The notes under the pieces: model-generated
Database searches by the model: none
Told to the model about the DNA's origin: nothing
Seen by the model: the letters and a program-made list of their open reading frames with translations, nothing else
Made by a program: the position numbers and the translations under genes
Assembly (NCBI GenBank): GCA_009379815.1
Contig: WHSY01000009.1
Location: forward strand, 22,775 to 86,774
Length of the DNA: 64,000 nucleotides
Reading direction: 5' to 3'
From: Pseudonocardiaceae bacterium
GTDB lineage: Bacteria > Actinomycetota > Actinomycetes > Mycobacteriales > Pseudonocardiaceae
Shown here: positions 31,559 through 40,386 of the stretch, in pieces
How positions within the stretch are numbered: the stretch's first letter is position 1
How the letters are laid out: every line of letters begins with the position of its first letter

Positions 31559-32193
31559 ATGAACGTGCTGATCTGCGCCGGCTGCGGATCGACGGTGGAC
31601 CCACCGGGTGCGGTTGACGCAGCGCTGATCTGTGGCGAGTGTGGCCGGCGGCAGGACTTCGCCCGCCGGCCGTTGTTCTGTCTCGCGGGAGCCAGTGGCA
31701 CCGGGAAGTCGACCGTGGCCCGGGTGCTGCTTCCGCGGTTGTCCGAGCGCGTGGTCGTGCTCGAGCAGGACGTGTTGTGGCTGTCACCGCTGCGCGATCC
31801 GACCGACGAGCACCGGCTGTTCCGCTCGACGTGGCTGCGGCTGGCCGCGATGATCGGGCAGGGTGGGCGACCGGTGCTGCTGTGCGGCACCGTGGTCCCG
31901 CCCGAGCTCGAACCGCTGCCCGAGCGCGCGCTGTTCAGCGACGTGCACTACCTGGCGCTGACGTGCCGTCCCGACGTGCTCGCCCGGCGACTGCGGGCCC
32001 GTCCCGCCTGGCGGGAGTGGGACGAAGCGCGCATCGCCGAGATGCTGGACTACGCCGAGTGGCTCGGCGCGAACGCCGCGACCCTGCACCTCCGGTGTCG
32101 CTGTTGGACACCACGGACGGCGACGTCGAGGCCACCGCGCAGGACGTCTGCGGCTGGCTCTCGCGCTTCGCAGCCCCGGGCTCGGCGGGCTGA
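31559..32193 (+). pseudogene. P-loop kinase-like protein with zinc-ribbon-like start, frameshifted at the end
   Basis: The ATG at 31559 gives MNVLICAGCGSTVDPPGAVD with CxxC, then a CGECGRRQ at about 30 (CxxC), so the first 35 residues look like a small zinc ribbon. A P-loop follows, LAGASGTGKSTVARVLLPRL, then VVVLEQDVLWLSPLRDPTDE and a late TCRPDVLARRLRARPAWREW. This is a nucleoside- or gluconate-kinase-like AAA fold of unknown substrate. After GANAATLH the frame breaks: one C is missing (CC at 32089-32090), and the alternative frame carries PPVSLLDTTDGDVEATAQDV to the stop at 32193. Confidence 0.6.
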
Positions 32194-32325
32194 AGGTCGA
32201 CCCGGTCCGGGTGATCTGGTTCCGGCCTGGAACTGATCGCTCGACGCAGCACGGGCGTGTCACGTTCGCGCAGCCGCCGACGATGTAGGAGCAGACCGCT
32301 CGTCGAGCGGGCGGCTGGGAGCCCC

Positions 32326-32958
32326 ATGAGCAGCAGCAAGCACACGTCCACCGTTGCGGTCGTCGCTGCGCTGATCGCCACCCTCGGCGGTGTCGTCGCT
32401 GCGGTCGTGATCGCCGCGGTCGTGATCACGGGGTCGGACGAGCCGGACGGTGGCGGTGCCGCGGTAGTGGCATCGGCGCTGCAGGCGGCGTCGCAGGCGG
32501 GTCCGACACCGCCTGGACGGGTGCTGCCCGGCGCGGCCGGCGGGCAGCCCACGGTGATGCTCGCCGACCTCGAGCCCATCGACGGCGAGAAACTGATCAG
32601 CACCGCACCGGTGTCGATGAACGGTGTGACGCGGCATCGCCCCGTCTCGCTCGTGCTGGGGTGCCACGAGAGTTCGTTCGACGTGACCTACCTGCTCGAC
32701 CGGCAGTTCGAGCGCTTCGACGCGATGGTGGGCCAGGGCGACACGTCGACCGACGAGGATCCCGTGGTCTTCGAGGTCGTCGTCGACGGCGAGACCCGGT
32801 ACTCGTCCGAGGTGGGCCTCGCAGCGCAAGAACCTGTCAGCGTCGATCTGTCCACCGCCGGGCAGCGAGGATCGCGCATGACCATCCGGGTGTCCGGTGC
32901 CACCGACTGCGACGAGCGCCAGGTCGCGGTCTGGTGTGACGCCATGCTCAGCAAGTAG
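32326..32958 (+). CDS. NPCBM/NEW2-like membrane-anchored protein, paralogue
   Basis: A 210-residue protein with one N-terminal transmembrane helix (TVAVVAALIATLGGVVAAVV, about residues 7-26 and extended to 36), a spacer, and an NPCBM-type beta domain: LADLEPIDGEKLI, LVLGCHESSFDVTYLLDRQF, FDAMVGQGDTSTDEDPVVFE and MTIRVSGATDCDERQVAVW. Residues and two cysteines align with the protein at 12371-12964. It is probably displayed outside the membrane and binds a sugar. ATG at 32326 is the first start of the hydrophobic segment. Confidence 0.75.
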   Translation: MSSSKHTSTVAVVAALIATLGGVVAAVVIAAVVITGSDEPDGGGAAVVASALQAASQAGPTPPGRVLPGAAGGQPTVMLADLEPIDGEKLISTAPVSMNGVTRHRPVSLVLGCHESSFDVTYLLDRQFERFDAMVGQGDTSTDEDPVVFEVVVDGETRYSSEVGLAAQEPVSVDLSTAGQRGSRMTIRVSGATDCDERQVAVWCDAMLSK

Positions 32959-32980
32959 CCGCGCAGCCCCGCATGGGAGC

Positions 32981-33964
32981 TCAGGGCACCAGCACCGTCT
33001 TGCCCACGGTGGCGCGGGTCTCGATCGCGGTGTGCGCGGCGGCGGCCTGCGCGAGCGGGAAGCGCTGTCCGACCAGCGGGATGAGCCGGCCGGCGGCGGC
33101 AGCAGCCAGTGCTGCTTCCTCGAGGTCGCGGAAGCCTCCGGGCCGGCGCAGCAGGGTGGGGCCGATCGCGGCCGAGGCGGTGATGCCGTGCGCGAAGAGG
33201 TCGGTCGCGGACAGCGGCGTCGGCTCCCCCGAAGACCAGCCGAAGAGGATCAGGCGACCGCCGGCTCCGAGCAGCTCCAGCGCGCCGCGGCCGAGCCTGC
33301 CGCCCACCCCGTCCAGCGTCACCGTGACGTCTCGGCCGTCGAGCGCATCGCGGGCCGTCGCGGTCCAGTCCGGTGCGGTGTAGTCGACGGCGACCGTGGC
33401 GCCGAGTCGCCGGACACGGTCGACCTTGGCGGTGCCGCCCGCGACGCCCACGACGAGGGCGCCTGCGTTGCGGGCCGCCTGCACGAGCAGGCTGCCGATG
33501 CCACCCGCCGCCGCGGTCACCAGCACCACGTCCGCGCTCGTGAGCTGCGCGATCTCGAGGATCGCCATGGTGGTGCGCCCGGTGCCGATCATCGCAACCG
33601 CAGCGTCGGCGGCGAGGCTGTCCGGAAGCGCGTGCAGGGCGCTCGCGTCGCACACCGCCAGCTCAGCGTAACCGCTGCCGGCCGCACCGAGGTGGGCCAC
33701 CACCCGCTGCCCCAGCCAGCTCTCCTCGACCGCTGCGCCGAGCACATCCACGACGCCGGCGACCTCGCGGCCGGGGATCGCCGGCAGTTCCGGCAGCGGG
33801 AAGGGTCCGTGCGACACTCCGGAGCGGATGACCGTGTCGATGAGGTGCACACCTGCGGCGGCAACCGAGATGCGCACCTGCCCGGTGGCCGGCTTCGGGT
33901 CGTCGAGCTCCTCGTGGCGCAGCTGGTCAGCGGGCCCGAAGGAGTGCAGCCGGATCGCGTGCAT
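32981..33964 (-). CDS. Zinc-type alcohol dehydrogenase / NADPH:quinone oxidoreductase
   Basis: A 327-residue medium-chain dehydrogenase/reductase. The ATG at 33964 (MHAIRLHSFGPADQLRHEEL) is preceded by residues that are not conserved, so a start at 34051 is unlikely. The substrate domain has PAIPGREVAGVVDVLG; the NAD(P) fold has LVTAAAGGIGSLLVQAARNA and a downstream VTLDGVGGRLGRGALELL; LFGWSSGEPTPL follows. It lacks the structural-zinc cysteines, as in quinone oxidoreductases. It probably reduces quinones or enones with NADPH. The gene is alone. Confidence 0.9.
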   Translation of the reverse strand: MHAIRLHSFGPADQLRHEELDDPKPATGQVRISVAAAGVHLIDTVIRSGVSHGPFPLPELPAIPGREVAGVVDVLGAAVEESWLGQRVVAHLGAAGSGYAELAVCDASALHALPDSLAADAAVAMIGTGRTTMAILEIAQLTSADVVLVTAAAGGIGSLLVQAARNAGALVVGVAGGTAKVDRVRRLGATVAVDYTAPDWTATARDALDGRDVTVTLDGVGGRLGRGALELLGAGGRLILFGWSSGEPTPLSATDLFAHGITASAAIGPTLLRRPGGFRDLEEAALAAAAAGRLIPLVGQRFPLAQAAAAHTAIETRATVGKTVLVP

Positions 33965-34136
33965 GGTGTGATCTCCGATCTCGAAGGACGGGCACCGTCC
34001 GGTCCCGTGCACTGCGCCAGACCGTAGAACCTCAACTAAGCTTGATGTCAAGCGCGCCCGGGCCCGGAAACGGGCCGGAACAGCCCGGCCCGTCGGTCAC
34101 GGCTGGTGTCCGGCCGGACGGCTAGCGTGGCGCGGT

Positions 34137-34913
34137 ATGCGTGTACTGCTGCGCCTCCCGACCCGGGTGGCGATCACCGTGGCGGTCGTCGCGGCGGTCA
34201 GCGCGTGGTTGTGCGCCCCGATGGCCCAGTCGGCGCAGGGCAGCGCGCAGGCCGCGTGGCTGGCGGCCGGGGCGGTGCTGACCGCGGTGGCGGTGGGGCT
34301 GCCGCTGCTAGAGCAATACAAGGCCCGTCGGCAACGCGACCGGTTGGCCGATCAGGCGGTGCGCACCGAGCAGCAGGTGCTGGTGGCGGTGCAGGACACG
34401 CTCGACCCGTTCGTGAACCTCCTGGGGCGCATCACCACAGCCAGCACGCCCGAAGTGCGGGAGCCACTGCGGGCCGCTGCGGTGATCGGGCTGCTCGAGG
34501 CGGGCGCCCAGCTGATGGGCCCCCGGTTGACCGGCCTGGAGCGGGTCCGGGTCTCGTTCTACGAGCTCGACCCCGGACCGCCACGTTGCCTGCGGCCGAG
34601 CCCGTTCAGCGTGGGTCGAGCGATGCCGCCGACCCAGGTGTTCACCGAGGGCACGGTGCTGGGGGACGGTGCACTGGGACTCGTCGAGCGCGGCGGGCAC
34701 CGCTTCGTGGCCGACGTGGAGGCCCAGCCGCCACCGGGTTGGACCAGCACCGAACACGACTACCGCACCTTCATCGCCGCGTCGGTGGGCACGGAGGCCG
34801 CCCGGTACGGCATGCTCACCGTTGATGCCCAGACCCCTGGCGACCTCGGCGTCAGTGACATCCCGTTCGTCCGGTTCCTGGCCGGGCTGCTGGCCGCGGC
34901 ACTGGGCGCGTGA
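34137..34913 (+). CDS. Membrane protein with GAF-like cytoplasmic domain
   Basis: A 258-residue protein. Two transmembrane segments at the start (TRVAITVAVVAAVSAWLCAP and AWLAAGAVLTAVAVGLPLL), a coiled stretch of basic and glutamine residues, then a GAF-like globular part: RVSFYELDPGPPRCLRPSPF, DGALGLVERGGHRFVADVEA and IAASVGTEAARYGMLTVDAQ with LAGLLAAALGA at the end. GAF domains bind small molecules or cyclic nucleotides; no output domain follows, so it may be a simple sensor or a partner of another protein. The next gene begins 39 bp downstream on the same strand. Confidence 0.65.
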   Translation: MRVLLRLPTRVAITVAVVAAVSAWLCAPMAQSAQGSAQAAWLAAGAVLTAVAVGLPLLEQYKARRQRDRLADQAVRTEQQVLVAVQDTLDPFVNLLGRITTASTPEVREPLRAAAVIGLLEAGAQLMGPRLTGLERVRVSFYELDPGPPRCLRPSPFSVGRAMPPTQVFTEGTVLGDGALGLVERGGHRFVADVEAQPPPGWTSTEHDYRTFIAASVGTEAARYGMLTVDAQTPGDLGVSDIPFVRFLAGLLAAALGA

Positions 34914-34952
34914 CGTCGTACCCGCTACGCTGGAGGCGAGGAGGACACGCCC

Positions 34953-35171
34953 ATGGACGGCAGCACGCTGCCCTACCGCGACCCCCGAGTCGACGAGATC
35001 ATCGAAGATCCGGCCGGCTACTTCGCGGCCGCGAGCGACCGGGCCTACAAGCAGGCCCGCCAGGTCATCGAGGCCGACCTGCACCGGCTGCACCGCAACG
35101 GCTACCGCCCCGCGGAGGACACCAAGAACGACGCGGACCGCGACGCCCGCGACGCCGACGACGCCGAGTAG
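34953..35171 (+). CDS. Small acidic hypothetical protein
   Basis: A 72-residue protein with a GAGGCGAGGAGGAC ribosome site. DPRVDEIIEDPAGYFAAASD and AYKQARQVIEADLHRLHRNG form two probable helices; the tail is a run of Asp, Arg and Ala. The pattern is common among small actinobacterial proteins of unknown role. It follows the GAF-like membrane protein by 39 bp and may be co-transcribed. Confidence 0.55.
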   Translation: MDGSTLPYRDPRVDEIIEDPAGYFAAASDRAYKQARQVIEADLHRLHRNGYRPAEDTKNDADRDARDADDAE

Positions 35172-35273
35172 CGTCGCAGGGCGCCGGGTCGGGCGGCGCG
35201 AGCTCGCCGGCTGGACTGGTTGTCGTGTCCGACCGCGATTCCGGAACCGCGCTCGCCGGTTACGCTGCGGAGG

Positions 35274-36014
35274 GTGACCCTGCTCCTGGCGGAGCGCCAG
35301 TTCACCGCGTACGGCCCGTCGCACTGGGCCGCGATCATCGTGCTCGCCGTCGGGGCCGGGCTGCTCGTCGTCCTGGGACGGCGGCAACGTGACGCCGGCA
35401 CCGGCCGCACCTCCAGCCGGGCGCTCGCGGTCGCGCTGCTGGCGTTCCTGGTGCCGCTGCAGCTGTACTGGATGTTGCCGGGGCAGTGGCACATCGGGTC
35501 GTCGTTGCCGTTGCAGCTCTGCGACCTCGGCGGTCTCGCGGCCGCCTACGCGCTGTGGACGCACCGCGCGTGGGCGTTCGCCCTGACCTACTACTGGGGG
35601 CTGACGCTGACGTCGCAGGCGTTCCTCACCCCTGCCCTGGACGGCTTCGACTTTCCTCACCTGCACTACATCATGTTCTGGGGGCTGCACTGTCTGGTGG
35701 TGTGGGCGGCGATCTACCTGACCTGGGGGCTGGGGCTGCGACCCGACTGGCGCGGCTACGGCATCGCGGTGGGCGCCACCGTAGGCTGGGGGCTGCTGAT
35801 GCTCGGGTTCAACACCCTCGCCGGCACCAACTACGGCTACGTCAACCACAAGCCCGCGACCGGGTCGGTGCTCGACCTGATGGGACCGTGGCCGTGGTAC
35901 CTGCTGGTCGAACTCGTGGTGGGCACCGTGGCGTGGGCGCTGATGACGTGGCCGTGGGTGCGCCGCAACCGCGACGCCGGGACGTCGCCCGCGGTCGGGA
36001 GGGCAGCCGGCTGA
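35274..36014 (+). CDS. YwaF/TIGR02206 family integral membrane protein
   Basis: A 246-residue protein with six or seven transmembrane helices. GTG at 35274 gives MTLLLAERQFTAYGPSHWAA. The family landmarks are LPLQLYWMLPGQWHIGSSLP, LQLCDLGGLAAAYALW, TYYWGLTLTSQAFLTPALDG, FPHLHYIMFWGLHCLVVW and the late NTLAGTNYGYVNHKPATG segment. Proteins of this family are uniformly membrane-embedded and of unknown function. It stands alone between small unrelated genes. Confidence 0.85.
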   Translation: MTLLLAERQFTAYGPSHWAAIIVLAVGAGLLVVLGRRQRDAGTGRTSSRALAVALLAFLVPLQLYWMLPGQWHIGSSLPLQLCDLGGLAAAYALWTHRAWAFALTYYWGLTLTSQAFLTPALDGFDFPHLHYIMFWGLHCLVVWAAIYLTWGLGLRPDWRGYGIAVGATVGWGLLMLGFNTLAGTNYGYVNHKPATGSVLDLMGPWPWYLLVELVVGTVAWALMTWPWVRRNRDAGTSPAVGRAAG

Positions 36015-36048
36015 TCGACGCTGCAGCGCGCCGGGCGGTTGCCCCGTC

Positions 36049-36459
36049 ATGTCGGCGGCAGGGGACGGGAGGACGGCCCGGATGGAGCAACCACCGCTGG
36101 AGCGGCTGCGTGCGATCTGCCTCGCGCTGCCCGAGACCACCGAGCGGCTGTCGCACGGCGAGCCGACATTCTTCGTGCGCGACCGCAAGGTCTTCGTCAG
36201 CTACGCAGATCATCACCACGACGACCGGTTGGGCTTCTGGTGCCACGCGCCCGCCGGCGCGCAGCAGGCGCTGGTCGCGGCCGACCCGGACCGGTTCTTC
36301 GTGCCGCCCTACGTCGGGCACCGCGGCTGGCTCGGGGTCCGGCTCGACGTCGAGGGCGTGGACTGGCAGGAGATCGCCGAGCTCGTCGAGGACGCCTACC
36401 GGATGGTCGCGCCGAAGAAGCTGATCGCCGAGCTCGATGACGACGCCGCCCGGCAGTAG
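36049..36459 (+). CDS. MmcQ/YjbR-like protein
   Basis: A 136-residue protein; ATG at 36049, with a second possible start at 36082 (MEQPPLERLRAICLALPE). TERLSHGEPTFFVRDRKVFV, LGFWCHAPAGAQQALVAADP, FVPPYVGHRGWLGVRLDVEG and DAYRMVAPKKLIAEL are the YjbR/MmcQ hallmarks. The fold resembles DNA-binding or nucleotidyltransferase-like proteins, but no activity is established for such stand-alone members. Confidence 0.85.
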   Translation: MSAAGDGRTARMEQPPLERLRAICLALPETTERLSHGEPTFFVRDRKVFVSYADHHHDDRLGFWCHAPAGAQQALVAADPDRFFVPPYVGHRGWLGVRLDVEGVDWQEIAELVEDAYRMVAPKKLIAELDDDAARQ

Positions 36460-36599
36460 CGCCGCCACGACCTGCGGCGCGTCCGTGAACTCGACAACAC
36501 GCGGGATCTCGGGCGTTTCGAGCCCGCTGCCGTCGAGCTCACGGACGTGACGTCGAGGAGGCGGGGCCGGTCCGGTGCGCGTCCGGACACGGAGAGTCC

Positions 36600-36645
36600 T
36601 TGACGCGCCTTCCGGCAGGTCCTAACTTGCTGAGTAATCGTTTAC
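36600..36645 (+). promoter_or_regulatory. Promoter with LacI-type operator for the sugar transporter operon
   Basis: A -35-like TTGACG (36600-36605), 17-base spacer and -10-like TAACTT (36623-36628) precede an imperfect palindrome GTAATCGTTTAC (36634-36645), which lies over the expected transcription start. It matches the operator before the isomerase gene at 9 of 12 positions, with the same central CG. The transporter ATPase begins 43 bp downstream. Confidence 0.7.
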
Positions 36646-36688
36646 CACTGGCGGCGGCTGCCACGCGATCCGCGAGCGGAGGTGAGCC

Positions 36689-38236
36689 GTGACCGAGGGG
36701 GCACCGCTCGTCGCCATGGCGGGGATCGTCAAGCGATACGGCGGGGTGCAGGCGTGCCGCGACATCGACCTGACCGTACAGCCGGGCGAGGTGCATGCAC
36801 TGCTCGGTGAGAACGGGGCGGGCAAGTCGACGCTGATGCGCATCCTGTCGGGTGACATCACCGACCACGACGGTCGGGTCGAGGTCGACGGCGAGCAGCA
36901 GCGCTTCTCCGGCCCGGCCGACGCCAGGGCCGCCGGCATCGCGATGATCCACCAGGAGCTGGACCTGGTGCCGGCGCTGTCGGTCACCGAGAACGTCTTC
37001 CTCGGCCGCGAGCTGCGCCGGGGTGGCCGGCTCGACCGGCGTGCCATGGCGCAGCGCACCGCCGCGGTGCTCGCACGAATCGGCGTGGCGCTCGACCCCG
37101 CTCGCCCGGTCGAGCGACTGCGCACCGGGGAGCAGCAGCTCGTCGTCATCGCGAAGGCCCTGTCGGTCGACGCCCGCATCCTGATCATGGACGAGCCGAC
37201 GTCGGCACTGTCGACCTCCGAGGTCGACCGGCTCTTCGGGGTGACCCGCGAGCTGCGCCGCGACGGCGTGGGCATCGTCTACATCTCGCACCGGATGGAC
37301 GAGATCGCGCGCATCGCCGATCGCGCGACCGTGCTGCGCAACGCCGAGGTGGTCGCCACCTTCGACCCGCGAACCATGACCACCGCGCAGGTCGTCGAGG
37401 CCATGATCGGACGCCCGGTGCAGCAGGTGTTCAGCACCCCCGACACCAGCAGCGGCGAGGAGCTGCTGCGGGTCGAGGACCTGGCCATGCGCTCACGACG
37501 GCTGCAACCGGGTCGCCGGGACCCCGACGGCATCTCGGTGACGGTGCGCGCGGGCGAGATCGTCGGGCTGGCCGGGCTGCTGGGATCCGGGCGTACCGAG
37601 CTGCTCGAGACGCTCTACGGCGTGGGCTCGCCTGGTGGCACAACCGGCCGCGTCGTGCTCGGCGGCACCGCCGCCACCCCGCACGGTGCGCGGCAGGCGC
37701 TGCGGCGCGGGATCGCCTTCGTCCCCGAGGACCGCAGGCTCGCCGGGCTGGTGCTGTTCCACTCGGTGCTGGCCAACACGGTCATCGCCAGCCTGGGCGC
37801 GCTCGGGCGGCTCGGCTTCGTCTCGGCCCGCCGGGAGTGGCGCGCCGCGCAGGACTCCGCGGCCCGGCTGGGCATCAAGGCGGCAGCGATCTCCGACGCG
37901 GTGGGCACGCTGTCGGGCGGCAACCAGCAGAAGGTGGTGCTCGGCAGGGTGCTGCGGACGCAACCGCGGGTGCTGCTGCTCGACGAGCCGACCCGGGGCG
38001 TGGACGTCGGCGCCAAGGCCGAGATCTACCAGCTGCTCGGCGAGCTCGCCGGCCAGGGCCTCGGCGTGCTGCTGACCTCCTCCGAGCTGCCCGAGCTGAT
38101 CGGGGTCTGCGACCGCGTGGTGGTGCTGCGCGACGGGCGGTCGGTGGCCGAGTTCGACACCGAGCAGGCGGGCGAGGCCGACGTGCTCGCGGCCGCGATG
38201 GGCGAGAAACTGGCAGCGGCGGGAGGCCCGCAGTGA
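36689..38236 (+). CDS. Ribose/sugar ABC transporter ATP-binding protein (RbsA-like)
   Basis: A 515-residue protein with two ATPase domains. The first has Walker A GENGAGKSTLM near residue 44 and a Walker B ILIMDEPTSALS; its signature region LRTGEQQLV is unusual. The second has the degenerate Walker A GLLGSGRTELLE typical of RbsA/XylG and a good signature LSGGNQQKVVLGRVL and LLLDEPTRGVDVG. GTG start at 36689 (MTEGAPLVAMAGIVKRYGGV) with GGAGGTGAGCC upstream. It powers import with the permease at 38233 and the lipoprotein at 39344. The permease GTG overlaps its TGA (GTGA), so the operon is translationally coupled. Confidence 0.93.
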   Translation: MTEGAPLVAMAGIVKRYGGVQACRDIDLTVQPGEVHALLGENGAGKSTLMRILSGDITDHDGRVEVDGEQQRFSGPADARAAGIAMIHQELDLVPALSVTENVFLGRELRRGGRLDRRAMAQRTAAVLARIGVALDPARPVERLRTGEQQLVVIAKALSVDARILIMDEPTSALSTSEVDRLFGVTRELRRDGVGIVYISHRMDEIARIADRATVLRNAEVVATFDPRTMTTAQVVEAMIGRPVQQVFSTPDTSSGEELLRVEDLAMRSRRLQPGRRDPDGISVTVRAGEIVGLAGLLGSGRTELLETLYGVGSPGGTTGRVVLGGTAATPHGARQALRRGIAFVPEDRRLAGLVLFHSVLANTVIASLGALGRLGFVSARREWRAAQDSAARLGIKAAAISDAVGTLSGGNQQKVVLGRVLRTQPRVLLLDEPTRGVDVGAKAEIYQLLGELAGQGLGVLLTSSELPELIGVCDRVVVLRDGRSVAEFDTEQAGEADVLAAAMGEKLAAAGGPQ

Positions 38237-39258
38237 CCGCCACGCTGACCCCGGCGCCCGAGCGCGAGTCCGACTCGCGGCGCTCCCCGCTGGCCTGGCT
38301 GGTGCGGTTCCAGAGCGTGCTGGGCCTCGTCGTCGTCTTCGTCGGGGCGATCCTGTTCTCCCCGACCCGCGACGGGGAGATCATCTTCCTGTCCGGTGAG
38401 AACCTCACCAACATCGTCCGTGCGGTCTCCGAGATCGGGATCATCGCGGTGGGCATGACGCTCGTGATCCTGGTCGGCGGCATCGACCTGTCCGTCGGAT
38501 CGGTGCTGTCGCTGGCCGCGGTCGGCTCGGCGGTGCTGCTGGTCGAGGACCAGGTGCCACTGGTGCTCGCTGTGGTGCTGGTGCTCGCGATCGGCCTGGG
38601 CTTCGGCGCGTTGCAGGGCATGGCGAGCACGCTGCTGGGCATCCAGGCCTTCATCGTCACGCTGGCCGGGTTGTCGATCGCGCGCGGTCTGGCACGGCTC
38701 TGGGCGGGCGGGCAGGCCGTCCCGATCGCCTACGGCAGCGGTCGCGGCGAGGCCCCGGTGGCGTTCTCGCTGCTCGGCGAGCGCACCTTCAACGGCATCG
38801 TGCCGATACCCGCGTTGATCTTCGTGGCGGTCGCGGCAGGCGCGATGGTGTTCCTGCGGGTCAGCGCCTTCTCCCGGCACGTCTACGCGATCGGCGGCAA
38901 CGAGAAGGCCGCCCGGCTCTCCGGTGTCCCGGTGACCCGGGTGAAGATCACCGTCTTCGCGGTGTGCGGCCTGCTGGCCGCGCTGGCGGGCATCGTGCAC
39001 GCCGGCCAGCTCAACCAGGGCAGCCCCAACGACGGCATCGGCGACGAGCTCGACGTGATCGCCGCGGTGGTCATCGGCGGCACGGCGCTGTCGGGGGGCC
39101 GCGGGACGGTGCTCGGCACCGTCGCGGGCGCGCTGCTACTCGGCGTGCTCAACAACATCCTCGGGCTCAACAGCGTCGACTCGAACGTGCAACTCGTGAT
39201 CAAGGGCCTGGTCATCGTCGCGGCGGCTGCGGTGCAGCGGTTCGCGCCCAGGACGTAG
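38233..39258 (+). CDS. Ribose-type ABC transporter permease (RbsC-like)
   Basis: A 341-residue permease with about ten transmembrane helices: VLGLVVVFVGAILFS, GIIAVGMTLVILVGGIDLSV, IVTLAGLSIARGLARL and VYAIGGNEKAARLSGVPVTR, the last being the classical permease loop that contacts the ATPase. Its GTG start overlaps the ATPase stop by four bases. It imports a monosaccharide, probably a pentose given the operon partners. It is followed by a short tandem repeat and the binding-protein gene. Confidence 0.93.
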   Translation: MTATLTPAPERESDSRRSPLAWLVRFQSVLGLVVVFVGAILFSPTRDGEIIFLSGENLTNIVRAVSEIGIIAVGMTLVILVGGIDLSVGSVLSLAAVGSAVLLVEDQVPLVLAVVLVLAIGLGFGALQGMASTLLGIQAFIVTLAGLSIARGLARLWAGGQAVPIAYGSGRGEAPVAFSLLGERTFNGIVPIPALIFVAVAAGAMVFLRVSAFSRHVYAIGGNEKAARLSGVPVTRVKITVFAVCGLLAALAGIVHAGQLNQGSPNDGIGDELDVIAAVVIGGTALSGGRGTVLGTVAGALLLGVLNNILGLNSVDSNVQLVIKGLVIVAAAAVQRFAPRT

Positions 39259-39260
39259 AC

Positions 39261-39327
39261 CCGGACAGGACCCCAGGCAGCACCCCGGCAGCACCCAGAC
39301 AGCACCCCGGACAGCACCCCGGACAGC
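39261..39327 (+). repeat. Tandem repeat of about 12 bp upstream of the binding-protein gene
   Basis: Five to six imperfect copies of a unit close to GGACAGCACCCC lie between the permease stop and the binding-protein start. The copy number could vary by slippage and alter mRNA folding just ahead of the ribosome site. No coding function is apparent. Confidence 0.6.
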
Positions 39328-39343
39328 AAAGGAAACCCCCACC

Positions 39344-40354
39344 ATGCGCCGATCCACCCGCGTGATCGCCGGCCTGCTGACCGCCGGCGTGCTGACGCTC
39401 CCCGCCTGCGGCACCACCAGCGAGAACCGCGGGAGTGCCGGCGGCGGGCAGGCCCGCGCCGACGCCTGCACGGGCCCGGACGAGGACTACCTGATCGGGA
39501 TGAGCCAGGCGAACCTCGCCGAGCCCTATCGGGTGCGGATGAACGAGGACATCCGCCGGGCGGCGGCGAAGGTGCCGCAGTTCCGCGTCGAGTTCGCCGA
39601 CGCCGGCCAGGACAACTCGCAGCAGGTAACCGACGTGCAGAACTTCCTGACCAAGCAGGTCGACCTGCTCATCGTCAGCCCGAACGAAGCCGCGCCGCTG
39701 ACCTCCGTGGTGGCCAAGGCCTACAACCAGGGCACCCCGGTGATCCTGCTGGACCGCAAGGTCAACGGTGACGCCTACAGCACCTTCATCGGCGCCGACA
39801 ACGTCGAGATCGGCCGCAAGGCGGGCGAGTACATCGCGCAGACCCTGCTGCCGCAGGGTGGCAACGTCGTCGAGATCCGCGGGCTGCCCGGCTCCACCCC
39901 GGCGCAGGAGCGCGGCGAGGGGTTCCGGCAGGGCATCGAGGGCTCGCAGGTGCAGATCGTCGACAGCCAGGCGGCCGACTGGCTGCGGGAGAAGGGCCGC
40001 GAGACCATGGATGCGATCCTGAAGTCGCAGCCGAAGATCGACGTGCTCTTCTCGCACAACGATCCGATGGCCGAGGGCGCCTACCTCGCGGCCGAGGCGG
40101 CCGGCCGCGCCGGTGGCATGGAGTTCGTCGGCATCGACGCGCTGCCGATCCCGTCCGGCGGCATCAAGGCGGTCGAGCAGGGCAGGCTCTCGGCGACGTT
40201 CGTCTATCCCACCGGTGGCCCGGAGGCCATCGAGGCCGCGAAGAAGCTGCTGATCACCTGCCAGGACGTGCCGAAGACGCAGATCCTGCAGACCGAGCTG
40301 ATCACCGAGCGAAACGCGACCGAGGTCTACAACCGCGAGAACTCCCAGGGCTGA
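39344..40354 (+). CDS. Sugar-binding lipoprotein of the ABC transporter (RbsB-like)
   Basis: A 336-residue periplasmic-binding-protein-family lipoprotein. An AAAGGAAACC ribosome site precedes the ATG. The lipobox is LTLPAC (cysteine near residue 22), so the mature protein is anchored outside the membrane. Mature features: YLIGMSQANLAEPYRVRMNE, QVTDVQNFLTKQVDLLIVSP, LLDRKVNGDAYSTFIGADN, FSHNDPMAEGAYLAAEAAG and a late GIDALPIPSGGIKAVEQGRL. It delivers a sugar to the permease. The pentose guess comes from the operon, since the binding pocket cannot be read. Confidence 0.93.
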   Translation: MRRSTRVIAGLLTAGVLTLPACGTTSENRGSAGGGQARADACTGPDEDYLIGMSQANLAEPYRVRMNEDIRRAAAKVPQFRVEFADAGQDNSQQVTDVQNFLTKQVDLLIVSPNEAAPLTSVVAKAYNQGTPVILLDRKVNGDAYSTFIGADNVEIGRKAGEYIAQTLLPQGGNVVEIRGLPGSTPAQERGEGFRQGIEGSQVQIVDSQAADWLREKGRETMDAILKSQPKIDVLFSHNDPMAEGAYLAAEAAGRAGGMEFVGIDALPIPSGGIKAVEQGRLSATFVYPTGGPEAIEAAKKLLITCQDVPKTQILQTELITERNATEVYNRENSQG

Positions 40355-40386
40355 CCGCGGGTTCACTTTTCTCAGGGGGATCATCC

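Noticed and set aside
34308..36188. Long minus-strand frame across three plus-strand genes
   Set aside because: It spans gene borders and is Arg/Pro/Gln-rich with no motif; the plus-strand genes have family signatures and ribosome sites.
39261..39327. CRISPR-like reading of the tandem repeat
   Set aside because: Units are 11-13 bp and directly adjacent with no spacers, so it is a simple tandem repeat; no cas gene is present.
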